64,000 nucleotides of DNA from Aeromicrobium sp. CnD17-E. GTDB taxonomy: Bacteria > Actinomycetota > Actinomycetes > Propionibacteriales > Nocardioidaceae. The position numbers and the translations under genes were made by a program. Location: the NCBI RefSeq assembly GCF_024124745.1, contig NZ_JAMXRU010000003.1:1-64000 (forward strand). The letters are read 5' to 3'. Under the pieces are notes generated by a model that worked only from the letters and a program-made list of their open reading frames with translations, searched no databases and had not been told where the DNA came from. Position 1 is the stretch's first letter; each line of letters opens with the position of its first letter. This document shows positions 17,219 through 27,541 of the stretch, piece after piece.

Positions 17219-18961
17219 ATGCAGAGCTACGACTACGTGATCGTCGGCGGCGGGTCCGCCGGCTCCGCCCTCGCCAACCGGCTGAGCGCCGACCCGGGCA
17301 CGAGCGTCCTGGTGCTCGAGGCGGGTCGCCCGGACACCAAGCTCGACCCGTTCATCCACATGCCCGCCGCGCTGCCCTACCCGATCGGCAGCCGCTTCTA
17401 CGACTGGCGCTACGAGTCCGAGCCCGAGCCGCACATGGGCGGGCGCCGGGTCTTCCACGCCCGCGGCAAGGTGCTCGGCGGCTCCTCGTCCATCAACGGC
17501 ATGATCTTCCAGCGCGGCAACCCGCTCGACTACGAGCGGTGGGCGCGCGACCCCGGGCTCGAGCAGTGGGACTACGCGCACTGCCTTCCCTACTTCAAGC
17601 GCATGGAGACCTGCCTCGCAGGCGCCGACGCCTGGCGTGGCGGCTCGGGACCGCTCGTGCTGGAGCGTGGACCCGCCACGTCGCCGCTGTTCGGCGCCTT
17701 CTTCGAGGCCGTCCAGCAGGCCGGCTACCCGCTCACCGACGACGTGAACGGCTACCGCCAGGAGGGCTTCGCGAAGTTCGACCGCAACGTGCACCGGGGT
17801 CGACGGCTGAGCGCCAGCCAGGCCTACCTGGCGCCCGTCCGGCACCGTCGGAACCTGACGGTGCACACCCTGTCGCTGGTCACCGGCCTGCGCATGCAGG
17901 GCACGCGGGTCGTCGGCGTCGACTACCTGCGTGGTGGCCGCCTCGAGCGCTCGGTGGGCGCGGGCGAGGTGATCCTGTGCGGCGGTGCCTTCAACTCCCC
18001 GCAGCTCCTGCAGCTGTCAGGCATCGGCAACGCCGAGGAGCTGCGGGCGCTGGGCATCGACCCGGTCGTGGACCTGCCCGGTGTCGGCGAGAACATGCAG
18101 GACCACCTCGAGGTGTACATCCAGCACGCGTCGAAGCAGCCGGTCTCGATCGCTCCCTGGCTCAAGCACCGGCACAAGCCGCGCATCGGCGCCGAGTGGA
18201 TGTTCCTGCGGCGCGGCGTCGGCGCGTCGAACCACTTCGAGGCCGGTGGCTTCGTCCGCAGCAACGACCAGGTCGACTACCCGAACCTCATGTTCCACTT
18301 CCTGCCCATCGCCATCCGCTACGACGGCTCGAAGCCGGCAGGCGGGGAGGAGAACGGTGGTCACGGGTACCAGGTGCACATCGGTCCGATGTACTCCGAC
18401 GTGCGCGGATCGTTGAAGATCCGCAGCCGGGACCCACGCGAGCACCCGGCGCTGCGCTTCAACTACCTGTCGACCGAGAACGACCGACGCGAGTGGATCG
18501 AGATGGTCCGCGCGGCGCGTGACATCCTCGAGCAGCCGGCGTTCAGCGCCTTCAGCGCGGGCGAGATCTCCCCCGGCCCGGGCGTGCAGACCGACCAGGA
18601 GATCCTCGACTGGGTGGCGCAGGACGCCGAGACCGCGCTGCACCCGTCGTGCACCGCCAAGATGGGCACGGACGAGGCGAGCGTCGTCGACCCCGCCAGC
18701 ATGCGCGTCCACGGCACGCAGGGGCTGCGCGTCGTCGACGCGTCGGTGTTCCCGTACGTGACCAACGGCAACATCTACGCGCCGGTGATGATGGTGGCCG
18801 AGAAGGCCGCCGACCTGATCGCCGGCAACACGCCGCTCGCCCCGCTCGACGTGCCCTTCTACCGCCACGGCACGGGCATGCCGCTGTGGCCGGAGGGCGA
18901 CCCCCGCAACGCCGCGCCGGTGCCGGGCACCGTCCGGGCTGACGCGGGAGCGACCTCGTGA
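17219..18961 (+). CDS. betA: Choline dehydrogenase (GMC oxidoreductase)
   Basis: This 580-residue flavoprotein oxidises choline to betaine aldehyde. It starts with an FAD-binding motif ([22 protein letters not shown]), then has the GMC signature [29 protein letters not shown]. The second signature, [15 protein letters not shown], follows, and the C-terminus has [10 protein letters not shown] with the active-site His and [33 protein letters not shown]. It sits 11 bases after betB with GACGGAGG as ribosome site. Its stop overlaps the BCCT start by GTGA, so the operon is translationally coupled. Compared with E. coli BetA, the C-terminus is extended by a proline/glycine-rich tail. Confidence 0.92.
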   Translation: MQSYDYVIVGGGSAGSALANRLSADPGTSVLVLEAGRPDTKLDPFIHMPAALPYPIGSRFYDWRYESEPEPHMGGRRVFHARGKVLGGSSSINGMIFQRGNPLDYERWARDPGLEQWDYAHCLPYFKRMETCLAGADAWRGGSGPLVLERGPATSPLFGAFFEAVQQAGYPLTDDVNGYRQEGFAKFDRNVHRGRRLSASQAYLAPVRHRRNLTVHTLSLVTGLRMQGTRVVGVDYLRGGRLERSVGAGEVILCGGAFNSPQLLQLSGIGNAEELRALGIDPVVDLPGVGENMQDHLEVYIQHASKQPVSIAPWLKHRHKPRIGAEWMFLRRGVGASNHFEAGGFVRSNDQVDYPNLMFHFLPIAIRYDGSKPAGGEENGGHGYQVHIGPMYSDVRGSLKIRSRDPREHPALRFNYLSTENDRREWIEMVRAARDILEQPAFSAFSAGEISPGPGVQTDQEILDWVAQDAETALHPSCTAKMGTDEASVVDPASMRVHGTQGLRVVDASVFPYVTNGNIYAPVMMVAEKAADLIAGNTPLAPLDVPFYRHGTGMPLWPEGDPRNAAPVPGTVRADAGATS

Positions 18962-21006
18962 CCGACGTCGTCGACGACGGGTCCGCCGTCGCGACGTCGC
19001 CGGAGCCCGCGTCGCGGGTGAATCTGCCCGTGCTGGTCGGCGCCTCGGTGGTGATCCTCGGGATCACCGCGTGGGGCCTGCTCGCACCCCGCAGCGCCGA
19101 GGCGGGCCTCGGCACGCTGGTCGGCTGGGCCACCGACTGGTTCGGCTGGTTCTACGTGCTCCTCGCCACCGTGATCCTCGTGTTCGTCGTCTTCCTCGCC
19201 ACGTCGCGGTTCGGTCGGACGAAGCTCGGACCGGAGCACGCGCAGCCGGAGTTCAGCACCTTCGCGTGGGCCTCGATGCTGTTCGCGGCCGGGATCGGCA
19301 CCGACCTGATGTTCTTCGCGGTGGCCGAGCCGGTCACGCAGTACCTGGCACCACCGACGGGCGAGCCCGAGACGGTCGACGCCGCCCGCGAGGCCACCGT
19401 CTGGACCCTCTTCCACTACGGCATCAGCGGCTGGGGCATGTACGCGCTCATGGGCGTCGCCCTCGGCTACTTCGCCTACCGGATGAACCTGCCGCTCGCG
19501 GTCCGGTCGGCCCTGCACCCGCTCATCGGGCGACGCACCGAGGGCTGGATGGGCGACGGGGTCGACCTCGCCGCCGTGCTCGGCACGATCTTCGGCGTCG
19601 CCACCACCCTCGGGATCGCCGTCGTCCAGCTCAACGTCGGGCTGAACATGCTCTTCGACGTGCCCCTGGGCCTCACGGCGCAGGTCACGCTCATCGTCGT
19701 CGGCGTCGCCATGGCCACGCTCTCGGCCGTGTCGGGCGTCGACAAGGGCATCAAGTGGCTCTCGCAGGCCAACGTCCTGCTGGCCGTCGTCCTGGCGGTC
19801 TGGATCCTCGTCACCGGACGCACGACCTACCTGCTCGACGCGCTCGTGCTCAACGTCGGCGACTTCGTGCGCCTCTTCCCGGAGATGTCGCTGCAGACGT
19901 TCGCCCACGAGGACACCGGCTCCTGGATGTCGGACTGGACGCTGTTCTTCTGGGCGTGGTGGATCGCGTGGGCGTCCTTCGTCGGCCTGTTCCTGGCCCG
20001 GATCTCCCGGGGCCGCACCATCCGCCAGTTCGTGCTCGGCACGCTGCTGATCCCGTTCCTGTACATCCTCATGTGGATCTCGATCTTCGGGAACGCGTCG
20101 ATCGACCTCGTCCGCCAGGGCAACCAGTCGTTCGGACAGCTGACGCTCGAGGCACCCGAGCAGGGCTTCTACACGATGCTCGCGCAGTACCCCGGCTTCA
20201 CCTTCCTCGCGTCGATCGCGACGTTCACGGGTCTGCTGTTCTACGTGACGTCCGCCGACTCCGGCGCACTGATCATGGCGAACCTCTCCTCCCGCATGCG
20301 CGACGTGCACGCGGACGCGGGAGCGGCCCTGCGCATCTTCTGGGCGGTCACGACGGGTGCTCTCACGATCGCGCTGCTGTCGGTCGGGGGCATCGCGACG
20401 CTGCAGTCGGCCACGATCATCATGGGCATCCCGTTCGCCCTGGTCATGGTCGCGGTGATGGTGGGCCTGCACCGCGCGCTCAAGGCCGAGGCGTGGATCG
20501 TCGACTCGCGCGACGGCGCCCTGCACGGCGTCCTGTCGAGCCGGAGCGCGCCCGAGCGCGGCGGCCCGGGCCAGTGGCGCTCGCGCCTGAGGCGGGTCAT
20601 GTCGTTCCCGAGCCGCGCCAGGGCCGAGGAGTTCCTCGACCGCGTCGTGGCGCCCGCGTTGCAGGAGGTGGCGGGTGAGCTCGCCACGACCTGTGCCGCC
20701 GCGGACGCCCGCCGCTGCACCGACGAGGACGGCAGACCCGGGGTCGAGCTCACGGCGGAGGTCGCGGACGGGTCGACCCCGTTCTGCTACCGCGTCGCGC
20801 TGCGGGAGGTCCCCATCCCGGTCTACAGCTCCTCGCTGGTGCCCCGGGGCGACGACTACTACGCCCGCCTCGAGGTCCACCTGCGCCACGGCGGACAGGG
20901 GTACGACGTCATGGGCTACACCCACGGCCAGCTCATCGACGACGTGCTCGACGCGTACGAGAGCCACCTGGAGTTCCTGCGCCTCGCGGACGGCACGTCG
21001 ATCTAG
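18958..21006 (+). CDS. betT: BCCT-family choline/betaine transporter
   Basis: This 682-residue transporter has twelve predicted membrane helices and a long cytoplasmic C-terminal domain. The BCCT signature includes [44 protein letters not shown], and [33 protein letters not shown], with the substrate-coordinating tryptophans. The C-terminal 190 residues ([30 protein letters not shown]...) match the regulatory tail of BetT-type high-affinity transporters, which respond to osmotic strength. It probably imports choline by proton symport for the two upstream enzymes. Starts with GTG overlapping betA. Confidence 0.92.
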   Translation: MTDVVDDGSAVATSPEPASRVNLPVLVGASVVILGITAWGLLAPRSAEAGLGTLVGWATDWFGWFYVLLATVILVFVVFLATSRFGRTKLGPEHAQPEFSTFAWASMLFAAGIGTDLMFFAVAEPVTQYLAPPTGEPETVDAAREATVWTLFHYGISGWGMYALMGVALGYFAYRMNLPLAVRSALHPLIGRRTEGWMGDGVDLAAVLGTIFGVATTLGIAVVQLNVGLNMLFDVPLGLTAQVTLIVVGVAMATLSAVSGVDKGIKWLSQANVLLAVVLAVWILVTGRTTYLLDALVLNVGDFVRLFPEMSLQTFAHEDTGSWMSDWTLFFWAWWIAWASFVGLFLARISRGRTIRQFVLGTLLIPFLYILMWISIFGNASIDLVRQGNQSFGQLTLEAPEQGFYTMLAQYPGFTFLASIATFTGLLFYVTSADSGALIMANLSSRMRDVHADAGAALRIFWAVTTGALTIALLSVGGIATLQSATIIMGIPFALVMVAVMVGLHRALKAEAWIVDSRDGALHGVLSSRSAPERGGPGQWRSRLRRVMSFPSRARAEEFLDRVVAPALQEVAGELATTCAAADARRCTDEDGRPGVELTAEVADGSTPFCYRVALREVPIPVYSSSLVPRGDDYYARLEVHLRHGGQGYDVMGYTHGQLIDDVLDAYESHLEFLRLADGTSI

Positions 21007-21011
21007 CGAGA

Positions 21012-21054
21012 GGCGGCAGGACCGGCCCAGGGGAAGCGACCCGGCCCCGCCGCC
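21012..21054. terminator. GC-rich hairpin after betT
   Basis: GGCGGCAGGACCGG (21012-21025) pairs with CCGGCCCCGCCGCC (21041-21054). There are two A-C mismatches on the plus-strand RNA, which become G-U pairs on the minus-strand RNA. It lies 6 bases past the betT stop and 105 bases past the convergent BluB stop, so it may serve both. Confidence 0.5.
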
Positions 21055-21158
21055 CGTCCCGAGAGAAGGTCATCCTCCCTCGCCCGCGCCGGTGAGGAGG
21101 GCGTCGGACGGCTCTTCCATGAGAACCGACCGTCAACGTCAGGTCAAGGGTCTGGGCG

Positions 21159-21809
21159 TCACCGGTCGGCAGGCCAGCGGTTCTCCGCGACCAGGTCCGC
21201 GAGCGGGCGGGGGCTGGTCCAGTGCTCCTCCTCGAGCATCGGGCGCTCGTAGAAGGCCTCGACCGGCCCGAGGCACAGGAGCGCGACCGGCTCCGCACCG
21301 TCGGGCATGGCGAGCTCGCGCGCCACGACGACGGGGTCGAACATCGACACCCAGCCCATGCCGTAGCCCTCGGCGCGCGCGGCCAGCCAGAGGTTCTGGA
21401 TCGCGCAGGACGCGGAGGCGAGGTCCATGTGGGGCATGGTGCGTCGGCCGAACACGTGCTCGCCGCGTCCGTCGGGCAGCGCGACCACCAGCAGCTCGGC
21501 GCAGTCGAGGACACCCTCCACCTTCAGGCGCATGAACTCCTCGGCGCGCTCCCCCATCGCCTCCGCGGTCAGCCGACGCTCGGCGTCGACGTGTGCGTGG
21601 AGACGGCGCCGGAGCGCGGCGTCGGTGACCCGGACGAAGCGCCACGGCTGCATGAGGCCCACGCTCGGTGCTCGGTGGGCGGCCTCCAGCAGCCGCGCCA
21701 GCACGGCGGCCGGGACCTCGCCACCGGCGAAGTGCCGCATGTCGCGACGTTCCGCGATGACCCGGTGGACGACCTCGCGCTCGTGCGCGGCGTACGCGTG
21801 CTGGCTCAC
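21159..21809 (-). CDS. bluB: 5,6-dimethylbenzimidazole synthase (BluB-type nitroreductase)
   Basis: This 216-residue nitroreductase-fold protein matches BluB rather than general nitroreductases. It shows the FMN-binding RRDMRHFAGGEVP, APSVGLMQPWRFVRV, RLKVEGVLDCAELLVVALPDGRG, HVFGRRTMPHMDLASASCAIQNLWLAARAEGYGMGWVSMFD and PVALLCLGPVEAFYERPMLEEEHW. BluB cleaves reduced FMN with oxygen to give the lower ligand of vitamin B12. No other cobalamin gene is nearby and I saw no B12 riboswitch. The gene is alone and divergent from phoD. Confidence 0.85.
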   Translation of the reverse strand: MSQHAYAAHEREVVHRVIAERRDMRHFAGGEVPAAVLARLLEAAHRAPSVGLMQPWRFVRVTDAALRRRLHAHVDAERRLTAEAMGERAEEFMRLKVEGVLDCAELLVVALPDGRGEHVFGRRTMPHMDLASASCAIQNLWLAARAEGYGMGWVSMFDPVVVARELAMPDGAEPVALLCLGPVEAFYERPMLEEEHWTSPRPLADLVAENRWPADR

Positions 21810-21907
21810 CCGGCGACGCTAGCAACCGGCGTCGGGGATCGACGCGTCGGCCGGTCGCCGACTGTTCACCTCCAGGACAGGGACCTCTGCCAGGGTGCGT
21901 CGTTGAG

Positions 21908-23482
21908 ATGACCGTGACCTTCTTCCGCCACGGGGTGGCCTCCGGCGACCCCCTGCCCACCGCCGTCGTCCTCTGGACGCGGGTGACCCCCACCGCGAGC
22001 GCCACGCCCGGCTCCGGGCGCGGGCCGCGTGCCGACGTCTCGTGGGTCGTCGCCCTCGACCGTGCGTTCCGGCGCGTGGTGCGTCGAGGCAGCGTGACGA
22101 CGAGCGCCGCCCAGGACCACACCGTCAAGGTCGACGTGACCGGCCTCGCCCCCGGCACGACGTACTACTACCGCTTCACGTACCAGCGGACGCGCTCGAC
22201 GACCGGCCGTACCCGCACGGCGCCGGCGACGGACGCCGCGCCCGCGCGGATGCGCTTCGGGGTCGTGTCCTGCGCCAACTACGAGGCGGGCTACTTCAGC
22301 GCCTACCGCCACCTCGCGCAGCAGCAGGTCGACGTCGTCCTGCACCTCGGCGACTACATCTACGAGTACGGCACGGGCGAGTACGCCATGGGCCAGAAGA
22401 ACGTCGTCGTGCGCCAGGCCGACCCGACGCACGAGATCGTGTCGCTCTCGGACTACCGCCGTCGGCACGCGCTCTACAAGACCGACCCCGACCTGCAGAC
22501 GCTGCACCGCTCCGTCCCCTTCATCTGCACGTGGGACGACCACGAGTCGGCCAACGACGCCTGGCTCCAGGGCGCGGAGAACCACGACCCCGCCACGGAG
22601 GGTTCCTGGGCGGCTCGACGCGCTGCGGCCTACCGCGCCTACGACGAGTGGATGCCGGTCCGTCTGAGCGGCACGGCCCGGCTCGGCGACGGCACGCAGA
22701 TCTACCGCCGGTTCACGTTCGGCCGGCTCGCCGAGCTCTCGATGCTCGACCTGCGCAGCTACCGCACCGCCCCAGGGGGTGCGTTCACCCAGGTGCCGTC
22801 GCGCGACGACGCCGGTCGCAAGATCGCCGGCGACGACCAGATCGCCTGGCTGAAGCGCGGGCTCAGCACGACCGCCTCGCAGTGGAAGCTCGTGGGCAAC
22901 CCGGTGATGATCTCCCCCGTGCTCGTCCCTCCCCTGCCGAACCGGGTGCGCGACGGCCTGAAGGACTCCGTGGGACTGCTGCCCGCCGAGGGCGTGCAGT
23001 ACAACACCGACCAGTGGGACGGGTACACGGTCGAGCGTCGGCAGGTGCTCGAGCACCTCGCCGACCAGAACATCACCGACACCGTCTTCCTGACCGGCGA
23101 CATCCACTCCGCGTGGGCGTGCGACCTGCCGACGAACCCCGGCACCTACCCGCTCAGCACGACCGTCGGCACCGAGCTCGTCTGCACGTCGGTGACCAGC
23201 AACAACCTCAAGGACATCCTCGGGGCTCCGCCGCGCACCGCGTCGGTGGGCGTCGAGGAGGCGATCAAGACGGCGAACCGCCACGTCAAGCACCTCGACT
23301 TCGACAACCACGGGTTCTCGGTGCTGGACGTGACACCGGCGCGCGTGCAGATGGACTGGTACGTCATCAGCAGCCGCGCCGACCGAGCCGCGACCGCCAC
23401 CTGGTCGACGTCCTACGAGGTCCCCGCATCGGCCCAGAAGGTCCGCAAGGTCAGCCAGCCCACGACAGGAGCTTCCGCATGA
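21908..23482 (+). CDS. phoD: PhoD-type alkaline phosphatase/phosphodiesterase
   Basis: This 524-residue protein is a PhoD-family metallophosphatase. The N-terminal domain opens FFRHGVASGDPLPTAVVLWTRVTP, then come the beta-sandwich and the metal centre: FGVVSCANYEAGYFSAYRHLA, VLHLGDYIYEYG, CTWDDHESANDAW, and FLTGDIHSAWACDL. It hydrolyses phosphate mono- and diesters. Family members normally have a twin-arginine signal before FxHGVASGDP. Here the protein starts only six residues before that motif, and the preceding in-frame sequence holds no start codon or signal. The stop overlaps the next gene by ATGA. Confidence 0.88.
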   Translation: MTVTFFRHGVASGDPLPTAVVLWTRVTPTASATPGSGRGPRADVSWVVALDRAFRRVVRRGSVTTSAAQDHTVKVDVTGLAPGTTYYYRFTYQRTRSTTGRTRTAPATDAAPARMRFGVVSCANYEAGYFSAYRHLAQQQVDVVLHLGDYIYEYGTGEYAMGQKNVVVRQADPTHEIVSLSDYRRRHALYKTDPDLQTLHRSVPFICTWDDHESANDAWLQGAENHDPATEGSWAARRAAAYRAYDEWMPVRLSGTARLGDGTQIYRRFTFGRLAELSMLDLRSYRTAPGGAFTQVPSRDDAGRKIAGDDQIAWLKRGLSTTASQWKLVGNPVMISPVLVPPLPNRVRDGLKDSVGLLPAEGVQYNTDQWDGYTVERRQVLEHLADQNITDTVFLTGDIHSAWACDLPTNPGTYPLSTTVGTELVCTSVTSNNLKDILGAPPRTASVGVEEAIKTANRHVKHLDFDNHGFSVLDVTPARVQMDWYVISSRADRAATATWSTSYEVPASAQKVRKVSQPTTGASA

Positions 23483-24723
23483 GCGCCCCCCAGCTCGATC
23501 GACGGACCGTGCTGCGCGCGGCTGCCGCCACCGGTGGAGCCGTCGTCCTCTCGGGCGCTGCCGGAGCGCCGTGGGCCTCCGCAGCGCCCGTCTCGTCCCA
23601 GCGCGTGTACGTGCTCGTGATCGACGGCTGCCGACCCGACGAGATCACGCCCGAGTCGACCCCGAACCTGCATGCGCTGCGCTCCGCCGGGCGCTGGTTC
23701 CCGCAGGCCCGCTCGATGCCGATCGCGGAGACCATCCCCAACCACGTGATGATGATGACCGGTGTGCGTCCGGACCGCAGCGGCGTCCCGGCGAACTCCA
23801 TCTACGACCGTGCGCAGCAGAAGGTGCGCACGTGCGGCGAGCCGACCGACATCGTCTTCCCCACCATGCTCGAGCGCCTGCGCGAGCGCGGGCTGACCAC
23901 CGGCTCGGTGCTCAGCAAGGACTACCTCTACAGCGTCTTCGGCACGCGAGCCACCTACCGGTGGGAGCCGTTCCCGCTGCTGCCGGTGACCAACCACGCC
24001 CTGGACGTGTTCACCATGAGCGCGCTGCGCACGATGATCTCCGAGGCCGACCCGCACCTCGTGTTCGCGAACTTCGGCGACATCGACCGCTTCGGGCACA
24101 GCGACCTCACGGGATCCAACCTGCAGGTGCTGCGCCGCACCGCGCTGACCTCCACCGACGCGCAGATCGGCTCGTTCGTCTCCTGGCTGCGCACCCGCAG
24201 CACCTGGTCGTCCACGACCGTGGTCGTGCTGGCGGACCACTCCATGGACTGGAGCGACCCCGACCGTCTCATCAGCCTGACGCGCGCCTTCAAGGGCAAC
24301 GCCCTGCTCGACGGCAAGGTCGCGATCGCCGACAACGGCGGTGCCGACGTGATCAGCTACCTCGGCCGCAGCGCCGACCGGTCCCGTGCGCTGGCCGAGG
24401 CCACGCGGGTGGCTCTCGCGACGCCGGGCGTGCTCAGCGTCCGCACCACGGCACAGCTGCGCCTCGGCGCCAAGGCGGGCGACCTCGTCGTCTACTGCAA
24501 GTCGGGCTACCGCTTCTCCGACCCCGACCTGTACTCCAACCCGATCCCCGGCAACCACGGGCACCCCGCGACGGAGGCCATCCCGTTCTTCCTCGCAGGC
24601 GGCGCCGTCCGCCCGGCGGTGCTCAGCGAGCGCGCCGCGACGATCGACGTCGCTCCGACGATCGCGAAGATCTTCGGCCTGGGCGCTCCGCAAGGCGGTT
24701 TCGACGGCGTCACGCGTGTCTGA
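23479..24723 (+). CDS. Secreted type I phosphodiesterase/nucleotide pyrophosphatase-like protein
   Basis: This 414-residue protein starts with a twin-arginine type signal (DRRTVLRAAAATGGAVVLSG, cleavage near ASAA). An alkaline-phosphatase-superfamily domain follows: the first metal-binding segment VYVLVIDGCRPDEITPESTPNL, the Thr nucleophile in AETIPNHVMMMTGVRPDRSGVP, HLVFANFGDIDRFGHSD, VVVLADHSMDWSD, and a final metal-binding GNHGHP. It probably hydrolyses phosphodiester or pyrophosphate bonds outside the membrane. It overlaps phoD by 4 bases, so the two phosphatases are made together, possibly for phosphate scavenging. No Pho box was evident. Confidence 0.85.
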   Translation: MSAPQLDRRTVLRAAAATGGAVVLSGAAGAPWASAAPVSSQRVYVLVIDGCRPDEITPESTPNLHALRSAGRWFPQARSMPIAETIPNHVMMMTGVRPDRSGVPANSIYDRAQQKVRTCGEPTDIVFPTMLERLRERGLTTGSVLSKDYLYSVFGTRATYRWEPFPLLPVTNHALDVFTMSALRTMISEADPHLVFANFGDIDRFGHSDLTGSNLQVLRRTALTSTDAQIGSFVSWLRTRSTWSSTTVVVLADHSMDWSDPDRLISLTRAFKGNALLDGKVAIADNGGADVISYLGRSADRSRALAEATRVALATPGVLSVRTTAQLRLGAKAGDLVVYCKSGYRFSDPDLYSNPIPGNHGHPATEAIPFFLAGGAVRPAVLSERAATIDVAPTIAKIFGLGAPQGGFDGVTRV

Positions 24724-24782
24724 GCCGGTCGAACCAGGCAGAAGCCCGGCGCGGGAGCGCCGACGCGCCTAGGATCAGGGAC

Positions 24783-25739
24783 GTGGCCGGGGCCTTTCGT
24801 CGTGTCGGGACGCCGGCGTCGATGCTGACGCTGGTGTGCCTCGTGCTGTCCGTGCTCGCTGCCGCCGCCCCGGCCACCGCAGCGAAGGACCCGCGTCTGA
24901 CCCGCGCGGTCTACGTCGACCCCACGACGGCGTCGGCGCGCGCGGCGGTGAAGGACAAGCGCTACGCACCCATCGGGTCGCGCGCGCAGGCCTTCTGGCT
25001 GACCGAGGGGTACCCGGCCTCGAAGGTGGCGTCCGTCGCCGCCGAGTACGCCGACCGCGCCCGTCGCGCGAAGCGCACCCCGCTGCTCGCGGTCTACGCG
25101 ATCACCGGACGCGACTGTGGCCAGCACTCCGCGGGTGGTCTCAGCCCGACGCAGTACAAGGCCTGGGTCGACCAGGTCGCCAAGGGTCTGCGAGGCCGCT
25201 ACGCGATGGTCGTGCTGGAGCCTGACGCCCTGGCGCTGCTCGGCGCGTGCTCCGGCCAGGGCGATCGCACCGCACTGCTGCGGTATGCGACGCGCAGCCT
25301 GGCACGGGCGGGCGTCTGGGTCTACATCGACGCCGGGCACAGCCGGTGGATCACGCCGCAGGACATGGCCAAGCGCCTGGTGTCCGCGGGCGTCCGGGAC
25401 GCGCGTGGCCTGGCCACCAACACCTCCAACTTCCGCCCGACCAGCGAGGAGCGCACCTACGGCGCCGCCGTCGTGGCCGAGCTCGCGAAGCTCGGCGTGA
25501 AGGGCAAGCGGTACGTCGTGGACACCTCGCGCAACGGCGCGGCCAAGCCGGTGACCCCCGGCGTCTGGTGCAACCCGCCGGCGGCGCGCCTCGGGCACAC
25601 GCCGATGATCGTCGACCGCAACGGCCTCGACGCCTACCTGTGGGTCAAGCGGCCGGGCGAGTCCGACGGACAGTGCGAGGGCGGCCCGAACGCCGGCACC
25701 TGGTGGCCTACCGGCGCCCGGCGCCTGCTGGCGCGCTGA
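24783..25739 (+). CDS. Secreted glycoside hydrolase family 6 (endoglucanase-like)
   Basis: This 318-residue protein has a signal peptide (SMLTLVCLVLSVLAAAAPATAA) and a GH6 cellulase domain. The family regions are YVDPTTASARAAVKDKRYAPIGSRAQAFWLTEG, LLAVYAITGRDCGQHSAGG with a catalytic-loop Asp, YAMVVLEPDALALLG with the catalytic acid, VYIDAGHSRWI, TNTSNF, VVDTSRNG and VWCNPPAARLGHTP ending LDAYLWVKRPGESDG. It hydrolyses beta-1,4-glucan. There is no carbohydrate-binding module. A GTG at 24783 gives the full signal peptide; an ATG 13 codons in is an alternative. Confidence 0.88.
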   Translation: MAGAFRRVGTPASMLTLVCLVLSVLAAAAPATAAKDPRLTRAVYVDPTTASARAAVKDKRYAPIGSRAQAFWLTEGYPASKVASVAAEYADRARRAKRTPLLAVYAITGRDCGQHSAGGLSPTQYKAWVDQVAKGLRGRYAMVVLEPDALALLGACSGQGDRTALLRYATRSLARAGVWVYIDAGHSRWITPQDMAKRLVSAGVRDARGLATNTSNFRPTSEERTYGAAVVAELAKLGVKGKRYVVDTSRNGAAKPVTPGVWCNPPAARLGHTPMIVDRNGLDAYLWVKRPGESDGQCEGGPNAGTWWPTGARRLLAR

Positions 25740-25747
25740 CCTGTGCG

Positions 25748-27541
25748 TCAGAGGACGTAGGGCCCCGCGAGCAGGAAGAAGGCCGCTGCTCCCCCGGCTG
25801 CCACGAGGAGCAGGAACGAGAGCGCCAGGGCACCGAGCCGCGGACGCATGCCGAGGATGCCGCGGAGCCCGAGCACGAGCGCGACGAGAGGCGCCAGCAC
25901 CCAGGCCGTCGTCCAGGCGTCCGCGAACGGGTCGCTCGGCGCGGGTGCCCCGGCGGCCGTGAGCCCGGCGAGCAGACCGAGGACGTACCACGGCACCAGC
26001 AGCGGCAGCGTGCCGACGAAAGCCGCCAGGAGCGCCATGCGCACGCCACGACCGACGCTCGGCGCGAGCGGCCCATCGGGCAGCGGGCTCCCGACCTCCG
26101 GACCCGCAAGGTGATGGAAGAAGCGACGGCGACGCACGAGCAGGAGCACGAGGGCCAGGCCGACCGAGAGCATCCACCACGCGTCGGCGGACATCTGGTC
26201 CATCGTCGCCGGTCGCACCCGGGGCGGCGCGAGCTCGAGGCTCGCCCACGCCAGCATCGGCACGACGGTGAGCACCACGGCACAGATCCCGAGGCCCAGC
26301 AGCAACGAGACGAGCCGTGTCCAGCGCGTGACGGCGGGGCCGGTCGCAGCGAGGGCAGGCTCGGGCGTGTGGTCCGGGGTCGCGGCACGGGCGTCGGGAC
26401 GGTCGCCGAGGTCGGCGGGACGGCTCAACGGTCGGACGAGAGGGGCGCCCACGGGTGCCGGCGGCGCGAGCACGACCGGTGGCGTCGCCGCGGGTCGTGC
26501 TGGCCGCTCTGCCGTCGGTGCGACGACGGCAGCGGTCGACGGATCGCCGACGTCGTCCGCGGCCGACCTCAGGGCGCGCGCCATCGCCTCCACACCGCTG
26601 TACCGCTCGTCGGGGTCGACGGCCATCGCGGTCTGCACGACGGCCGCCAGGCGCGGACCCACCCACGGCGCCGAGGCTCGCGGGTCCGGACGCGGCTGGG
26701 TGCGGTGGGCCATCAGCTGGGCGGCCATCGTCCCCTCGAACGGGGCCCGACCGGTGAGGGTCTCGAAGAGCAGGCACCCGACGGAGTACACGTCGCTGCG
26801 CTCGTCGGCGCGCCCGTCGTACTGCTCGGGGGCCATGTAGTGCGGCGTGCCGGCCACCGTCGCGGTGGCGTCCGAGGCCGCCCGGGCGATGCCGAAGTCG
26901 ACGATCTTGATGCCGCCGGTGTCGGTCACGAGCACGTTGGCCGGCTTGATGTCGAGGTGCAGGATGCCGGCGCGGTGGCACGCCGCGAGCCCGTCGAGCA
27001 CACCGGCGACGACGAGGACCGAGCGTGGGCTGGGACCGCGCAGCGCGAGCAGGTCGCGCAGCGACGTGCCCTCGACGAGCTCCATCACGAGATGTGGGGT
27101 CACCTCGCCGTCACCGTCCGGCATCCGCACGAGGTCGTGCACCGTCACGACGTTGGGGTGCGAGACCCGGGCGAGGGTCTCGACCTCGCGCGTGATGCGC
27201 CGCATCGCCCGTGGGTCGTCGGCCAGGAAGTGCGAGAACCGCTTGATGGCGACCTGACGGCCCAGATGACGGTCGAGAGCGCGGAACACCACCCCGTGGT
27301 TGCCGGCACCGATCCGACCCTGCAGCTCGAAGCGTGACGCGTCGACCTGCGGCTCGACCGTGTCGCGGCCGTCGGACCCGCCGACCGGCACCGTGCCGGC
27401 CGCCGGCACCAGCGGGACGGGTGCGGTCGACGCGCCGTCGGGTCGTGGCGTCGTGGCAGCGCCGGGCGTCGACGTCGTGCGACGCCTCCTCCACCGTCGG
27501 GAGCGACGGTCACGCTGGTCAGCCATGGGCACCATTGTCAC
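25748..27541 (-). CDS. Membrane-anchored Ser/Thr protein kinase (non-RD type)
   Basis: This 597-residue protein has an N-terminal Hanks-type kinase domain: glycine loop RIGAGNHGVVFRA (about residue 75), VAIKRF with the catalytic Lys, HPNVVTVHDLV, catalytic loop HLDIKPANVLV (about 193) and IVDFGIARA. The residue before the catalytic Asp is Leu instead of Arg, so it is a non-RD kinase and may not need activation-loop phosphorylation. A proline/alanine-rich linker is followed by five hydrophobic segments (for example LVSLLLGLGICAVVLTVVPML and VLAPLVALVLGLRGILGM), unusual for this family, which mostly has one. A GTG start at 27541 overlaps the stop of the FHA gene; ATG at 27526 is possible. Confidence 0.88.
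   Translation of the reverse strand: MTMVPMADQRDRRSRRWRRRRTTSTPGAATTPRPDGASTAPVPLVPAAGTVPVGGSDGRDTVEPQVDASRFELQGRIGAGNHGVVFRALDRHLGRQVAIKRFSHFLADDPRAMRRITREVETLARVSHPNVVTVHDLVRMPDGDGEVTPHLVMELVEGTSLRDLLALRGPSPRSVLVVAGVLDGLAACHRAGILHLDIKPANVLVTDTGGIKIVDFGIARAASDATATVAGTPHYMAPEQYDGRADERSDVYSVGCLLFETLTGRAPFEGTMAAQLMAHRTQPRPDPRASAPWVGPRLAAVVQTAMAVDPDERYSGVEAMARALRSAADDVGDPSTAAVVAPTAERPARPAATPPVVLAPPAPVGAPLVRPLSRPADLGDRPDARAATPDHTPEPALAATGPAVTRWTRLVSLLLGLGICAVVLTVVPMLAWASLELAPPRVRPATMDQMSADAWWMLSVGLALVLLLVRRRRFFHHLAGPEVGSPLPDGPLAPSVGRGVRMALLAAFVGTLPLLVPWYVLGLLAGLTAAGAPAPSDPFADAWTTAWVLAPLVALVLGLRGILGMRPRLGALALSFLLLVAAGGAAAFFLLAGPYVL

Noticed and set aside
21159..21809. Nitroreductase-like protein as the missing dehydrogenase of the RiPP operon
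   Set aside because: It lies 25 kb from the operon and its motifs (GLMQPWRF, TMPHMDL, AIQNLWLAARAEG) are those of BluB.
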